64,000 bases of DNA from Verrucomicrobiota bacterium (GCA_022711435.1 JAKLFB010000031.1:1-64000); one strand, 5' to 3'. Shown: positions 8,101-17,872, counted from the stretch's first letter. Program-made: numbers and translations. The notes: a model not told the origin generated them from the sequence alone.

Positions 8101-10640
8101 TCAACAACGGTCAGCGTGCTACTTGGGGTGATCAGTTCATTCAGGTCCTCCCCGGCTCCAGGAGCATCAGGATCAGGCACGAACAGCCGAAGGTTGTAGC
8201 GCAGGTCGCGGAGGTCCGGTTCCTTTTGCAGTTCCAGAAGCATTTCGGCCAGGAGCCGACCCCGCCCTGCGTTGAAGCAGTTCAAGACCAGCGTGTGGAC
8301 GTAAGGATGCTGAACGAGGTATCGCCGGACGCGGTCGGCGAGGAACCGGCCATTCAAGGTGAAGCTGCCCACGTTCGGCTCTGGAAGCCCAAGCGCAGTG
8401 CAAAGCTCGGCCATCAAACCCCGCGGATCGATTTCTGCCGGAGAGGCATATACCGTCCAGAACGGATGAAGGTTGTCTATCGCCGACAACAATTGCCCAG
8501 AGCCGAGGGGAAATACCGTCGGGAAATTGACCAGGCTGAGTCTTTCCAACAGGGAGTCTCGTGTGGGGATCAGATATTCCCTCGGCGCTTGGATTGACTT
8601 GTCCAACCAGTGGCGCGCCACCGTCAGCCAGGTCGCCAGCCAGAGCAACCGCAATGGATGCGTTGGGCCGACCATCAATCCAGAGCGGTGTCCGCCCCGA
8701 TGATCTGCGATGTCAAGGCGCGCTGTGTCGAGGACCAGCAATTTCTGGAGGCGGGCGATGGCCTGCGGCTGCTGGTCTGGAGGAGCAGCCTCGGCCAACC
8801 GAAGACCCTGCGATAGAACGCTCAGGTATCGCTCGGCATACGCCGCGATCTGGTCTCTCAACAGGAATAGGTCCGCTGCTTGGACAATCTGCTGCTGATC
8901 GTCGCCTCGCAGTCTGGCAAACAAACTACGCCGCTCTGCGCGAAACTCTTCAATCTCCGGCAAGGCGGGCCAACCAGACGCGTCGTTGAAGACATCGGCG
9001 CTTTGTGACGCAGAGACGGCCAACCGCCAGGAAAGCGGGTCGTCTGGCGAAGCGAGAATCCGCTGCTCCAGAACCTTCAGAACCCGTGACACGGGCACAT
9101 GGACCAATCCCTCGCCAGCGAACTTGAACTCCAGCAACTCGACTTTCCCTTTGCTGTCATCCCCATCCACCCAGGCGCGATGCGTGCAAGCGACTCCGTT
9201 GGGATCGTGCTCATCGCTGACCGCCTTAAACCAGAAATGCACCAGAGCGTGGTTGAAGCTTGGGAACTTGGGCACTGCACGTTGCGGCACTTCCACCTCG
9301 ACATCGTCGGCTTTGACGACGAAGAACAAATCGCTTTCATTAAGAGCCTGCCCAGCCTCAGCGTCGCCAACCAACGGTATCGGTCGCCCCTCCGCATCGA
9401 CGATGGGAATAGGATCGCCCTCCGCAGTGCAGGGAAGCACCCGCACGAAGTGCCAGCCGTCTTCCCAATCTACTGCCCCGAGTTTGCCGAAGCTCACCGA
9501 GGCATCGCGGCGCCCCCCCGTCCACGTTTTCTTCTTTTTGGTGAATGCTGTTGGGCCACTCTCTCGCGACACGACTTGCAGCCGAAAATGGTCCACTCCG
9601 GGGATACTTTCCGGCGCGGGGTCGCAACGAAACCTCACCTTGAAACTCTTCGGACCGCTCTTCCCAATCACCAACACTTGCTGTCCGATCAATTGCCGCA
9701 GGCGTGGTTCGGTTTCTGTTTCCTCGATGACCGGCAGCCCAAGTTCTATCACTTCCACTCGCAACTCCTGCGTAAAGCCCGCGCCATCTTCGAACATCCA
9801 TTTGTCAAAGGACAGTGGCCACAGCGCCTTTTCGATGACAATTCGGCGGGTCCACGCCAATGGATCTTCCAGCCCAGTCTCGCAAAGGAAGTCGCTCAGC
9901 TTTCCGCGAAAGGCAGGTTCCTTCAGCCTCAGCTCTAGCACTCGACCACGTTCGGACTTGGTCGAGAACGTCAGCTTGTCCACGCAGTCCAGGTTCTTTG
10001 TCAGTCGATGGGGCACGCTGGCTGCATCGTCAAGGATATGGAAATCAGGAATCAAACCCAGTTCGCAAAGCGAGGCTCCCACGACTTCTGCATCCGGGCC
10101 GTTGAGCCGGATGCTGAGAAGGAATCGGACGGCAGCCACGGCATCGGCCCAGCGCCATTCGCGCTCCTCGATCAACCGCAAGAGTTCTGTCACCGAGGCC
10201 CGCAGATTCTCAGGCAGTTGTTCGGTGAGACGCTGCCGGAGACGTGGGTAAGCGTCGGCAACCGACACCTGCTCGAAGGTCGCTTCGGCGAAGGAATCCT
10301 CTGCCGCCGTGCGAAGGTCGTTTGGGACAAACACCAGCAAAGGTGGTCGTTGCTCGCCCTCGGAGGGCGGATTGCGCAACTCGACAAGTTTGCTGCTGGT
10401 GATCAACAGCGGGTCGTCTTGCCGGGCTTCGCGTGCCAACACGTGAACATGCGCGCTCGAACCCAAGGCCGTCCGCAGATTCCGTGCGGCTTCCAGCATG
10501 ACGGCGCTGTCCAGGTCGCCAACCCTCATACAGTGGCCCGGCTGCCGGGACATGATGACTTCCCGCAGTCGCTCCTCCACAACCAGCCGCAACTGCTCGT
10601 TCAAATCTTGGTCTGTGACACGTCGGAACTCCTGGCTCAT
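5112..10640 (-). CDS. mad8: Methylation-associated defence ATP-binding protein MAD8 (HerA/FtsK-like ATPase)
   Basis: This is a 1842-residue protein. About residues 1-1340 show no domain I can name. A Pro/Ala-rich linker follows (about 1370-1450), and then a HerA/FtsK-type motor domain. The Walker A motif is GVQGGGKSYTLG (about 1480) and the Walker B is KLVVFDEAHKYI (about 1715), followed by a sensor-like SILVASQDPPSVP. The family fits MAD8, the large ATP-binding component of the methylation-associated defence system, which presumably acts on DNA during phage attack. The gene is last of the seven-gene operon, and its ATG overlaps the mad7 stop (ATGA). The exact role of the long N-terminal part is unknown. 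Confidence 0.8.
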   Translation of the reverse strand: MSQEFRRVTDQDLNEQLRLVVEERLREVIMSRQPGHCMRVGDLDSAVMLEAARNLRTALGSSAHVHVLAREARQDDPLLITSSKLVELRNPPSEGEQRPPLLVFVPNDLRTAAEDSFAEATFEQVSVADAYPRLRQRLTEQLPENLRASVTELLRLIEEREWRWADAVAAVRFLLSIRLNGPDAEVVGASLCELGLIPDFHILDDAASVPHRLTKNLDCVDKLTFSTKSERGRVLELRLKEPAFRGKLSDFLCETGLEDPLAWTRRIVIEKALWPLSFDKWMFEDGAGFTQELRVEVIELGLPVIEETETEPRLRQLIGQQVLVIGKSGPKSFKVRFRCDPAPESIPGVDHFRLQVVSRESGPTAFTKKKKTWTGGRRDASVSFGKLGAVDWEDGWHFVRVLPCTAEGDPIPIVDAEGRPIPLVGDAEAGQALNESDLFFVVKADDVEVEVPQRAVPKFPSFNHALVHFWFKAVSDEHDPNGVACTHRAWVDGDDSKGKVELLEFKFAGEGLVHVPVSRVLKVLEQRILASPDDPLSWRLAVSASQSADVFNDASGWPALPEIEEFRAERRSLFARLRGDDQQQIVQAADLFLLRDQIAAYAERYLSVLSQGLRLAEAAPPDQQPQAIARLQKLLVLDTARLDIADHRGGHRSGLMVGPTHPLRLLWLATWLTVARHWLDKSIQAPREYLIPTRDSLLERLSLVNFPTVFPLGSGQLLSAIDNLHPFWTVYASPAEIDPRGLMAELCTALGLPEPNVGSFTLNGRFLADRVRRYLVQHPYVHTLVLNCFNAGRGRLLAEMLLELQKEPDLRDLRYNLRLFVPDPDAPGAGEDLNELITPSSTLTVVEADAFATPTGSHLAPKLTFSVRDVAEFRSGASEFPAHLSLLFDVFPAQTVCAKPPRQEDESAPVHGLLQDFAVNYIEDAELVAWHRRPRHGHASPIPEANEFPTLLAKLAEVISTAAAAVGTGQTGLVMRPVSTLALEADQKALLHQVHDVSDWVFTIDRSLGIEFFDHHPASRRPEYLIDHSPDLSANSGRRVVITSRSQTEIRVLFERVLEDYGLAPFKDRAHALLGELRALSGRLALKLASSPTHRAEALGLALAKLFLEFQDAFRDQAVVPLDAHLDLYRALRAKTDELQDEISLRRTDLGLFDFDAKSRVLTCSLVEVKCYRTAGSLGGLSQLKQSIVEQIRQSERALRHHFDPAKDGAVDRPDRVIKTQELINLLEFYVDRALRLNLLSPEASEEAKFLLRTMESGYTLRFTRSALVFDFDKEGTEEFIEESGVEFHRIGVDLIRTLLGALPATPIEEETRPQAVAPDARRVEDTTTMQRLAGQLPKVERAAFIREKRDRTVSWETLGAASKELLLPESTTEARTPVAPLRPRMEPVQKLETPAPVAPQPSVAAVAPSEKPQPPVPAPAPEMDKPSPVADQPAEQPGQAPVVDVLLGATAPSPQFGVLGKVMGRTVALDLNQTHTVSLFGVQGGGKSYTLGSIIEMACLPLPGLNCLPRPLATVVFHYSQTQDYKPEFTSMNRPNDDARAVEKLAAEYQARPAGLKDILLLVPAGKLEVRRAEYPHVDVLPLKFASSELQAGHWRFLMGAVGNQATYIRKLNQMMRSLRDDLTITGLRAALDHAGLPDNLKELASMRLDLAEDYIDDSACLGEVIRPGRLVIVDLRDEFIEKDEALGLFVVLLQLFADATFQGQSFNKLVVFDEAHKYIGNPDLVDGLVSVVREMRHKGTSILVASQDPPSVPVALIELSSQILLHRFNSPAWLKHIQKANAALLGLTPEQLARLQPGEAFVWSSKASDAHFSKEAVKVLLRPRATLHGGATKTAVCDQG

Positions 10641-12325
10641 GCAGCACCTCCCGCCGAAACCACCGGCTCAGCCCCGATTCGATACCGGGGCGTTACATGC
10701 TGCGTCACGTAAGCGTCCGAGAGATCCTGGAAGAATCCAATCTCGCGCAGCTTATTCTTGAAGGATGCCTTGTTTTGCCGCAGCGCTTCGCGGTCGGCAA
10801 TGGATGGCTCGCCGAAGCCCTCTCCCATCGGCAACGCATCAATGTAAAGTCCATACCGATCCCGCAGGAACGCCAGCAACCGGTCTATTTGGATTTCTTC
10901 GGAGAAATAGCGACCGCTGCCTGCATCGTAGCGCAGGACCGCGAGTTGCAGGAGGACCTCCAGCAGACGGCTGTCCAGAATGAACCGTCGGGGCGCCCGT
11001 GCTGAACGCGCCTGGGCGAGCAAAGCACCGGGGCGGTTTTTCAGTAGCAGCGAGTCCAGAGCCTTCACGATGAAACTCCGTTGAAAATCGCCGCGCAGCG
11101 CCATCAGGCACTCGATGTAGGTGTTCAACTGGTCCAGCCCCAGCCCCAGGGTCGCCTGAATCTCGGGGTCCAGCGTGTCGTCCTCGCCGGCCATGTCCTC
11201 TTTCAAGCTGAGCAGGCGCGCACCGAAATACTGTTCGCGGTCCACCGTGTGACAGTCATCGAGCAGACGCAGCACCTGAGACACGCTGAGTGGGCGATTC
11301 GCCCCGCCCTGCAATCGACCGAACTGAAGCATGTGTTGCGCAAACTCATCCATTTTCTTCGTCAGGAAATACGCCCTGACGAAGCCCGGTATCCGCCGGT
11401 AGTGAAGCTCGGCGCTGGTTTCAGCCAGTTCGCTGATGCGAGTGCCTGGTTGGTTTTGCACGTCCAAGAACAGGCCAATCTGGTATAGACAATCCCCATT
11501 CGGCTTTTCCTCTGCGCCCGGACGCATGGGACACTTGGCGGCTTCGCAGGTAGGTTCCAACCCCTTCCGCCGGACCAGCTCAGGAACGAGCTTGAACAGC
11601 CGCAGGTGATAAAGCGCCAGATGGAACGCGAGGAGAATCTTCAGATACTCCACCATCACCGTGCGCGGAATCTTTGTCTGGTATTGCAGCAGTCGCAGAA
11701 TGTCGTCGGCCAGCAAGTCGGCAGCCCCAACGCACAACGGAGGCGTGACCTCACGTGACCCGGCTTTCGGCGCATCGGTGGACACGTCTTCCGGCGTGAG
11801 GCTCAGCAATGCTTGCGTCTCGACATCGACGACGACGTTGGGATCTTCCTTGCCAGTGTTTGGGTCAATGCGCTGGAAAAAGAAGGACTTCAGGCGGTCA
11901 AGCGCGCGCCGGCCGATACCGCCGCGAGCGTGCCAAAGGGATTCGTAAATGTGCTGGGCCGCTCCGTAGTCGCGGCAGTGATACGGGTTGCGAAAGCGAT
12001 AGGTGTTCCCGTGAAGGGGCCGCGGGGCAGCAACCTTCTGGTTCTCCCCCTTGCCACGATGAACGAGGTCAAGAAGGTGGGTTTCCAACCAGCCACGGGC
12101 GACCTCTTGGAATTTGGCAAAGTCCTTGAACTTCTCCGGCTGACTCAGGAAGTGGCCAAGGAAAGTGTCAATGGTCTTGGTGTTGTCCGTCAACCGGCTC
12201 TCGTGTCCGAGGTGGGCAACCCGCGCGAACAAGCCCGTCATGACCCGGTCCATTTCCAGGGTCTTGTAGTCCAGCATGCTGATTTTCGGCAGCCGGAAAT
12301 GTTTGTCTCTGCTCTTAAGCGCCAT
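10637..12325 (-). CDS. mad7: Methylation-associated defence protein MAD7
   Basis: This 562-residue, mostly helical soluble protein has no signal peptide or membrane segment. It has a Cys-containing segment CEAAKCPMRPG (about 265-275) followed by CLYQIGLFLDVQ, but I do not see a classical enzyme motif. The C-terminal part (QIDRLLAFLRDRYGLYIDAL) looks like a winged-helix or scaffold region. It is named by position between the kinase (mad6) and the HerA-like ATPase (mad8), and by general resemblance to MAD7. It overlaps mad6 by 11 bases at its start and mad8 by 4 bases at its end, so it is co-translated with both. The biochemical role is unknown. Confidence 0.72.
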   Translation of the reverse strand: MALKSRDKHFRLPKISMLDYKTLEMDRVMTGLFARVAHLGHESRLTDNTKTIDTFLGHFLSQPEKFKDFAKFQEVARGWLETHLLDLVHRGKGENQKVAAPRPLHGNTYRFRNPYHCRDYGAAQHIYESLWHARGGIGRRALDRLKSFFFQRIDPNTGKEDPNVVVDVETQALLSLTPEDVSTDAPKAGSREVTPPLCVGAADLLADDILRLLQYQTKIPRTVMVEYLKILLAFHLALYHLRLFKLVPELVRRKGLEPTCEAAKCPMRPGAEEKPNGDCLYQIGLFLDVQNQPGTRISELAETSAELHYRRIPGFVRAYFLTKKMDEFAQHMLQFGRLQGGANRPLSVSQVLRLLDDCHTVDREQYFGARLLSLKEDMAGEDDTLDPEIQATLGLGLDQLNTYIECLMALRGDFQRSFIVKALDSLLLKNRPGALLAQARSARAPRRFILDSRLLEVLLQLAVLRYDAGSGRYFSEEIQIDRLLAFLRDRYGLYIDALPMGEGFGEPSIADREALRQNKASFKNKLREIGFFQDLSDAYVTQHVTPRYRIGAEPVVSAGGAA

Positions 12326-15300
12326 AGGTCGTTGTTTCCTCCGAGAGGCGCATGGCCAGGTGACCTTCTGGGTAACGTGTGACCGAGTAGAACTCGTGCC
12401 CAGTGGGCGTGAGCAACACTTCCTGATACGGGGCAGAGCCGAGGATGTTCTTGAACACCGTCAGGCTGAGGTAGTAGCCCTGCATCTCGTCCACCGTTGG
12501 GCGATACCCCTGGTTCAATCGGTCGAGCATCTCAAACACATCCAGGTTGAGAACCAGCTCTGCTTGCAGGTCCGTGTCGTCGCTGTAATGCAAGAGCATC
12601 GCGGTCGGGGCATGCTCCAGGTAGGGCGACGCCTGCGCCGGCTCTTGCGGAAGTAATTGGAACCCCTGGGCCGGAAAGACCCGGTAGCTCCGCACGGTCG
12701 CTGACTCGACCTGCCGCACCTGTAGGGCCAACTTCCCTTTCAGCCGCCGGCTGTCGAGAATGCCTTCCCCACGATTGATGGCCCGAATGATGTCCTTGGC
12801 TGCCGTCTGCGGATCAGGTTTGTCTGTCAAGAGCTTGAGCAGCTTGGACGCGGCGCCGTAAGGAATCAGGTTCTTCCAGGAATCATCGCGCGCTTCGAAG
12901 AAGTGCCGCCGTCGGAGCATTGCCACATAGGCCCGATGCCGCTCGAACCGCCGCTGGTTTGCATGGCTGGTGATTTCCTTTGGCAGTCCGTCGTAAATTG
13001 CCAGCAGCAGTTCCCGGTCGTAACGGCCGCGCGGGCTGAAATCCATGAGCATCGGGGCCGGGTCGGGTGGATGGAAATCGAAAGAGCGATCTAGCTTGGG
13101 GTCGCTTGTCTGGCCCACATCCAACTGTCCCAACAGAAGCAACAAGCGGTCTCGCTGCTCAGTCCCGATTCCAGCCCAACTGTTGAAGTAAAATCCACTC
13201 GCGATTTCCTCGCGTTCGCCCCGCTCGTAAAGCGCATGGATTTCATCGCAATGCCGCGTGCCGGCAATCGTGAAGGCCAGCGCCGAGCGCAAATCGCGCA
13301 GCGTGATGTGCAGTCGGCCCCGCAAGGTGACCAGCCGATACACCAAATTGAGGCGTTCGAGCACCTGCGGTCCGGCGGTCGGGTTAGCCAGCGTTTGCGC
13401 ATTGTGATGCACGTAGCAGCGATCCCGGAGATCGCAGTTGCGGCAAGGCGCCCAGAACTTCGGCTCGACCAACCGCTTGACCAAACGCTCCAGGATGGAC
13501 GGCACCCCGTCCGAGGCCGCCACCACGCTGCGCAGGTTCAGGTTCACGACCGCCACTCCGTCCTCCGGCGTGCCGGTGCGGAGGCCGCGCTGCACGATTT
13601 GTTTCAACCGCGGGAATGCGCTCCCGAATTGTTCGAGAAAATCAACCAGCCGCCCCTCGTTGATGGCGATCAATCTTGTTTCGTTCGCTGGCCACGCCGC
13701 CGTGTCCGCGCCCGCGAATGGCGCAAAGAACTGTCGCAGGACGTCATCATTGATCTTGGCTCCCTCGTCCTGGCTGCCGTCGTAGTTTGTCTGAAATTGC
13801 CGACCGGCCAGTTCAAAGCGCGTGCCGTTGCCAGTGCCGTAAGGTGTGACCACCGCGCCCCGACTGCGAGCCTCACTCTCGACCTGCTGAATGAACGCCG
13901 TCTTGCCGTCCCCTGCGTTGCCACTGATGAGGATCAGCCGAAACTCGCCGTTCAGCGTGGCCGGTTGCAGCGCGCGGTCGAGCGCGGTCGGCACATAGAT
14001 CAACCGCCCCATCGCATCCAAGCCGCGCGTTCCGGCATTCGTTCGCCGGCTCTGGCTGTAAAGCGTGAGCAGGTAGGACACGAATGGATTGGTGTTCGGC
14101 TTCTGCGCACCCGCCGGTGCCAACGCTTGAAGGCTCTGCGTCGTGATTTGTTGGTCCTTGGCAAGGTTCGGCGTCCGCAACGTGCCGACGGCGCGGAGCG
14201 CTTGCGCGAGTTCGGCCGCGCTGCCGAACCGCTCGGCCCGGCGCGGCGCCACTGCCTTCGTCAACACTGCTGCGAAGCCGGGGGCCAAGTCCTCAAATCC
14301 CGCAATCTCGCGCGGGTCGCGCGGCGGCTTGTCCTTGGGTGGCATCTTCTCGTCAGGCCAGGGATACTCGCCAGTCACCGCCTCGTAGAGCGTCACACCC
14401 AAGGCGTAAATGTCCCGGTCCATCCGGTCTGCCTCAGAATGGTCGCCCTCCAGGTCGAGGTCCGGCGGCAGGTAACGGCGAGTGCCACCACCGCGCGCGA
14501 AGAAATCTCCGGCCCTCATGGACACGTTGAAATCCACGATTCTCACGGCCTTGCTGGTCCACATCAGGTTCGCGGGTTTGATGTCGCCGTGCGTCACCCG
14601 ATGTCGGTGCAAATGCGCGAGACCTTCCGCCACGCCGATGCCCATCTGATGGGCCTCAGCGACAGAAATCTTCTTGTCGTTGATGAGGTCAGCGACGTTG
14701 GCGCCCTCCAGGAACTCCATCACCAGGAACGGCACCCGGTCGCCTTCCAGGAAATCCCCGTCATACACCCGCACCACGCCCGGATGCTCCGGCAGGTTCG
14801 CCAGGGTCCGATATTCCTGCTTCATCCGCTCTGCGACCGAACTGCGGTCCACCGTAATGATTTTGAGCGCCCGCGTTACGTCGCCAAACGTGTCGATGAC
14901 CTTATAGACCCGACCGAACCCGCCTTTGCCCAGCGCCGCCTCCACCTGATACTTGGCCTTCAGCAACACACCCGGTTGGAGGTTCGCATAATCCAACGGG
15001 GTGCCAGGCGGCGGCGGCTCCGGTTCCGACTCCGAACTCGAAGCTGGCGGCGGAGCGAAAAGCGCATCGAAGCCGGCCAGTGCTGCCGCTGTCGTGGGCC
15101 GTTCGCTGGGGGTGAATCGGCAAAGCGCCTCCAGCCAGGCGTCAAACTCGCCCGGCAAGCCGCCAACCAAGGACGAAACCTTCTCGGGGAAGACCTGCGT
15201 CGCGGCCAGTGCTTCGTCGAGTTTGTCGAACGTCGGCTTGCCCGTGAACAACTCGTAAAGCGTTGCCCCGGCTGCATACACGTCCGAAGCCGCGCTGCTC

Positions 15301-16454
15301 TTCAGCGGATCATCCTTCAATTCCGGCGCGAGGTAAGCCGGTTCGACCACTTCTGGGATTTCATGCGCCAGGGTGCGTTCGCGTGGTGGTCCAGGCCGGG
15401 CGAAGTCGAAATCGAGCAGGCGCGTTTGGCCGTCGCGCCCGACCACCACCGTGGCCGGCGAGACGGCCCGGTGTAGCACGCCGCTCGCATGGCAATGGAC
15501 CAGCGCCGACAGCAGGTCGCGCGCGACCCGCAGCTTCTGGTCCATCGTCAGTTGCAGGCCCGGTTTGGTGAGATGCACCCGCAGCGACGTGCCCGGCGCG
15601 TCGTTCAACACCAGCACGTAGGCGTCGTCGCGTTCGGTCGGGAAGAAATCACGCGCTGCCGGGATGGCCGGATGCGGCGGCAGCCGCGTCAGTGCCTGAT
15701 ACGCGTTGGCAACCCGCTCCCGCTGTGCTGCCCGCTCCTCCGCCGGCAAGTAGGGATCGGCGCGATAGACGCGAACTATGACCCGCTCCGGGCTGGAAGC
15801 GTAGGCATTGCGGGCGCGGTATTCGGTGTAGAAGTCGTTTCCTGTCAGGCGCTCCTCGCACTGCCACGAACGGCCCAGCAGCGGCAGCCCCTGCTGTGGA
15901 CGCGCCTTGCCGGTGAGCGTGGAAAGAATGTGCCCCAGATGCGGCGCGGTGGGCGCGGGTGCGGGCGTGCGTTGCGGCAGCAGCGTCGCATCGGTGAACG
16001 ACTGCTCGCAGCCGGCCAGTTTCCAGGTGTTGTCTCGGTCACGCCCTTCCGGGTCGCGCAAAACGGCATCCGGCGCGGTCAGCAGCACCACGGCTTCCAC
16101 CCAGACATGGCGCAAGGCGACATGGGGCGGAGCGGCGGCGGCAGATAGCACGCCATGCAACTGGCGCGTGTGTTGCCGCAGCTTGGCCAGCGGGGACGCG
16201 AACGGCGGGCGGCCCTCCGGATGCCACTTGCTGCCCGCCACGTGGATTTCGCCATAGGTGGACTTCACGTCCACGAGATAGACCGCGTGCGGAGCCACCA
16301 CCGCCACGTCAATCTCGAACCACTGCCCGTCGTCGCTGCGCAACTCGAAGTTGTGGATGACGCGGTAATCGCCCGGCAGACGGTCGCGCAGATACCCAAT
16401 CGCCTCCCGCTCTGGATCGTTCGCCGGTTGGCCGATGGGAATGACCTGCGCCAT
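12315..16454 (-). CDS. mad6: Methylation-associated defence protein kinase MAD6 (NERD, pseudokinase, kinase, P-loop NTPase)
   Basis: This is a 1379-residue multidomain protein. Residues about 8-110 form a NERD nuclease-related domain, with FEIDVAVVAP and YLVDVKSTYG carrying the Asp and D-x-K pattern. A first kinase-like domain (about 210-470) has VLHRAVSPATV where HRDLKPxN is expected and DFDF for DFG, so it should be inactive. A second kinase domain (about 505-760) has a normal glycine loop GKGGFGRVYK, the ALKII lysine, and HGDIKPANL near 618. A P-loop NTPase follows (ISGNAGDGKTAF near 851), with a cysteine cluster CRNCDLRDRC near 1000. The architecture fits the MAD6 kinase, which probably senses infection and phosphorylates partners. 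It starts 5 bases after the mad5 stop. Confidence 0.85.
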   Translation of the reverse strand: MAQVIPIGQPANDPEREAIGYLRDRLPGDYRVIHNFELRSDDGQWFEIDVAVVAPHAVYLVDVKSTYGEIHVAGSKWHPEGRPPFASPLAKLRQHTRQLHGVLSAAAAPPHVALRHVWVEAVVLLTAPDAVLRDPEGRDRDNTWKLAGCEQSFTDATLLPQRTPAPAPTAPHLGHILSTLTGKARPQQGLPLLGRSWQCEERLTGNDFYTEYRARNAYASSPERVIVRVYRADPYLPAEERAAQRERVANAYQALTRLPPHPAIPAARDFFPTERDDAYVLVLNDAPGTSLRVHLTKPGLQLTMDQKLRVARDLLSALVHCHASGVLHRAVSPATVVVGRDGQTRLLDFDFARPGPPRERTLAHEIPEVVEPAYLAPELKDDPLKSSAASDVYAAGATLYELFTGKPTFDKLDEALAATQVFPEKVSSLVGGLPGEFDAWLEALCRFTPSERPTTAAALAGFDALFAPPPASSSESEPEPPPPGTPLDYANLQPGVLLKAKYQVEAALGKGGFGRVYKVIDTFGDVTRALKIITVDRSSVAERMKQEYRTLANLPEHPGVVRVYDGDFLEGDRVPFLVMEFLEGANVADLINDKKISVAEAHQMGIGVAEGLAHLHRHRVTHGDIKPANLMWTSKAVRIVDFNVSMRAGDFFARGGGTRRYLPPDLDLEGDHSEADRMDRDIYALGVTLYEAVTGEYPWPDEKMPPKDKPPRDPREIAGFEDLAPGFAAVLTKAVAPRRAERFGSAAELAQALRAVGTLRTPNLAKDQQITTQSLQALAPAGAQKPNTNPFVSYLLTLYSQSRRTNAGTRGLDAMGRLIYVPTALDRALQPATLNGEFRLILISGNAGDGKTAFIQQVESEARSRGAVVTPYGTGNGTRFELAGRQFQTNYDGSQDEGAKINDDVLRQFFAPFAGADTAAWPANETRLIAINEGRLVDFLEQFGSAFPRLKQIVQRGLRTGTPEDGVAVVNLNLRSVVAASDGVPSILERLVKRLVEPKFWAPCRNCDLRDRCYVHHNAQTLANPTAGPQVLERLNLVYRLVTLRGRLHITLRDLRSALAFTIAGTRHCDEIHALYERGEREEIASGFYFNSWAGIGTEQRDRLLLLLGQLDVGQTSDPKLDRSFDFHPPDPAPMLMDFSPRGRYDRELLLAIYDGLPKEITSHANQRRFERHRAYVAMLRRRHFFEARDDSWKNLIPYGAASKLLKLLTDKPDPQTAAKDIIRAINRGEGILDSRRLKGKLALQVRQVESATVRSYRVFPAQGFQLLPQEPAQASPYLEHAPTAMLLHYSDDTDLQAELVLNLDVFEMLDRLNQGYRPTVDEMQGYYLSLTVFKNILGSAPYQEVLLTPTGHEFYSVTRYPEGHLAMRLSEETTTYGA

Positions 16455-16459
16455 GACGA

Positions 16460-17872
16460 TCAGTTAGCCCTGTGTTCAAGTGCGCTGACCAGTTTCGAGT
16501 CGGCTTCCTCTTCCAACTCGTCTGCCCGGTCCCAGCACTCGCGGGCTTCATGGGCAAGGCCCGCAACCTGGACGCGAGCACTTTTGTCTGGCCATGGAAT
16601 CTCCACCGCAGCGATGCGTCCTGCGTCAAGATGCGGAATTGAAGACCCCGCCGCCTCTCGCTTCAGCAGCCGGGTGCCGTGTTCGCTCGACAGGGCGGCG
16701 AAGATGTAGCCGGTCTCCGTCGCATCATGCGGGACAAGGCGCACCATGTTGTTTGTGCAGGCGAACCCGTCCAGTGTGCGTCCGACCATCACCCCGCGTC
16801 CGATGAGGCCATACCTTTGCCCCGCTTCGTGAAGCAAGATCATCCCGTTCTCAAGCAACAGCCGGTTTTCGCGCGCCACGTTCCGCATGAGATACTGGGT
16901 GCTGGTGGGTCTGATGCAGAATACGTCGGCCCCCGTGATGTAGGGGTGCCCTTGCGTTGGATCGTCAGCGTAAAGACGTTTGAAAATCGTCGGAATAAAC
17001 ACTTCAGCCACGGCTCCGAGCGATTTCGACTGCCAACGACGGCCTGCTGTGTCGAAGGCGGCCCGCGCTTCCGCACATGGTGCGATGTAGTAAGTGCTAT
17101 CCATCCGTTCCGCCAATTGGGCCGATGTTGCGGAACCAAGATGTGGAGTCGGATACTTGTTGACCGGCATCAATTCCGGCAGGCGGCAAAGCTTAGCGAA
17201 CGCGGCAATCGCTTCGTGTTTGCGTTGGCTCGCTTTCGTCCGCAACTCCGCTGCTTTTTCAACGAGCGAGTGGATTTCGTGTTCCAGGGCGTCGCCGAGG
17301 CGCGGCACCGGAAGGTCAGCGATGTGTTCCGGCCCGATGGATTGGATGATTGAGCCGTAAGTGCCGGAAACGACCAGAGGAACGCCAAACTTGCTGCTCA
17401 GGTAGGCGTAGAGGTAGCCGGACGGAATCTTCTCCGGGTCAGCCACGACTTTCAGAATGTGCTGCGAAGACCACATCCCCTCCATTTCGCGCCGGGCATA
17501 AGCCATTCGTCCGATCGTGCCGGAACACGAGATCAGCGACATGCCGGGCTTCAGTTCCAAGTGCCGCAGCATCCGACCTTCCGCCTGCCTCCTGCTGAGC
17601 AGCGGCAATTCAGAGAAGTCGGCATGGAGCATCGAACTGCTGCCCACGAACGGCACGCCAAACTCCGGCGACTCGACGTAGGTGCGGGAAAACTTCGGCC
17701 CGTTGTAGATGCCGCCGTCAAAGCCCTTGGTGAGCGTGTGCAGCTTGTCTTTGCGGAGCGGGAGCTTTTCGAGAAGGATTTTGGTTTCGAGCGCGCCGCC
17801 CAGGTAAGGCGAGCAATCAAGCCGGTAGCCGTAGCCCTCCATCCACGAACTCCGAATGACGGCGGTCTTCAC
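16460..17872 (-). CDS. mad5: Methylation-associated defence specificity subunit MAD5 (type I HsdS-like)
   Basis: This protein of about 470 residues has the two-half layout of type I restriction specificity subunits. Each half has a target-recognition domain with typical sequences (VPFVGSSSML and SGTIGRMAYARREM in the first; HPYITGADVF and GQRYGLIGRGVMVG in the second), followed by a long spacer helix such as LVEKAAELRTKASQRKHEAI. It should direct the MAD2 methyltransferase to its DNA site. A GTG at 17872 overlaps the mad4 stop as GTGA and is my chosen start; a GTG three codons upstream (17881) is possible. No HsdR helicase-nuclease gene is present in the operon, so this is not an ordinary type I system. 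Confidence 0.85.
   Translation of the reverse strand: MKTAVIRSSWMEGYGYRLDCSPYLGGALETKILLEKLPLRKDKLHTLTKGFDGGIYNGPKFSRTYVESPEFGVPFVGSSSMLHADFSELPLLSRRQAEGRMLRHLELKPGMSLISCSGTIGRMAYARREMEGMWSSQHILKVVADPEKIPSGYLYAYLSSKFGVPLVVSGTYGSIIQSIGPEHIADLPVPRLGDALEHEIHSLVEKAAELRTKASQRKHEAIAAFAKLCRLPELMPVNKYPTPHLGSATSAQLAERMDSTYYIAPCAEARAAFDTAGRRWQSKSLGAVAEVFIPTIFKRLYADDPTQGHPYITGADVFCIRPTSTQYLMRNVARENRLLLENGMILLHEAGQRYGLIGRGVMVGRTLDGFACTNNMVRLVPHDATETGYIFAALSSEHGTRLLKREAAGSSIPHLDAGRIAAVEIPWPDKSARVQVAGLAHEARECWDRADELEEEADSKLVSALEHRAN

Noticed and set aside
13236..15476. Long open frame (746 codons) on the plus strand
   Set aside because: It is antisense to the kinase and NTPase parts of mad6 and shows no domain; high GC produces such frames.
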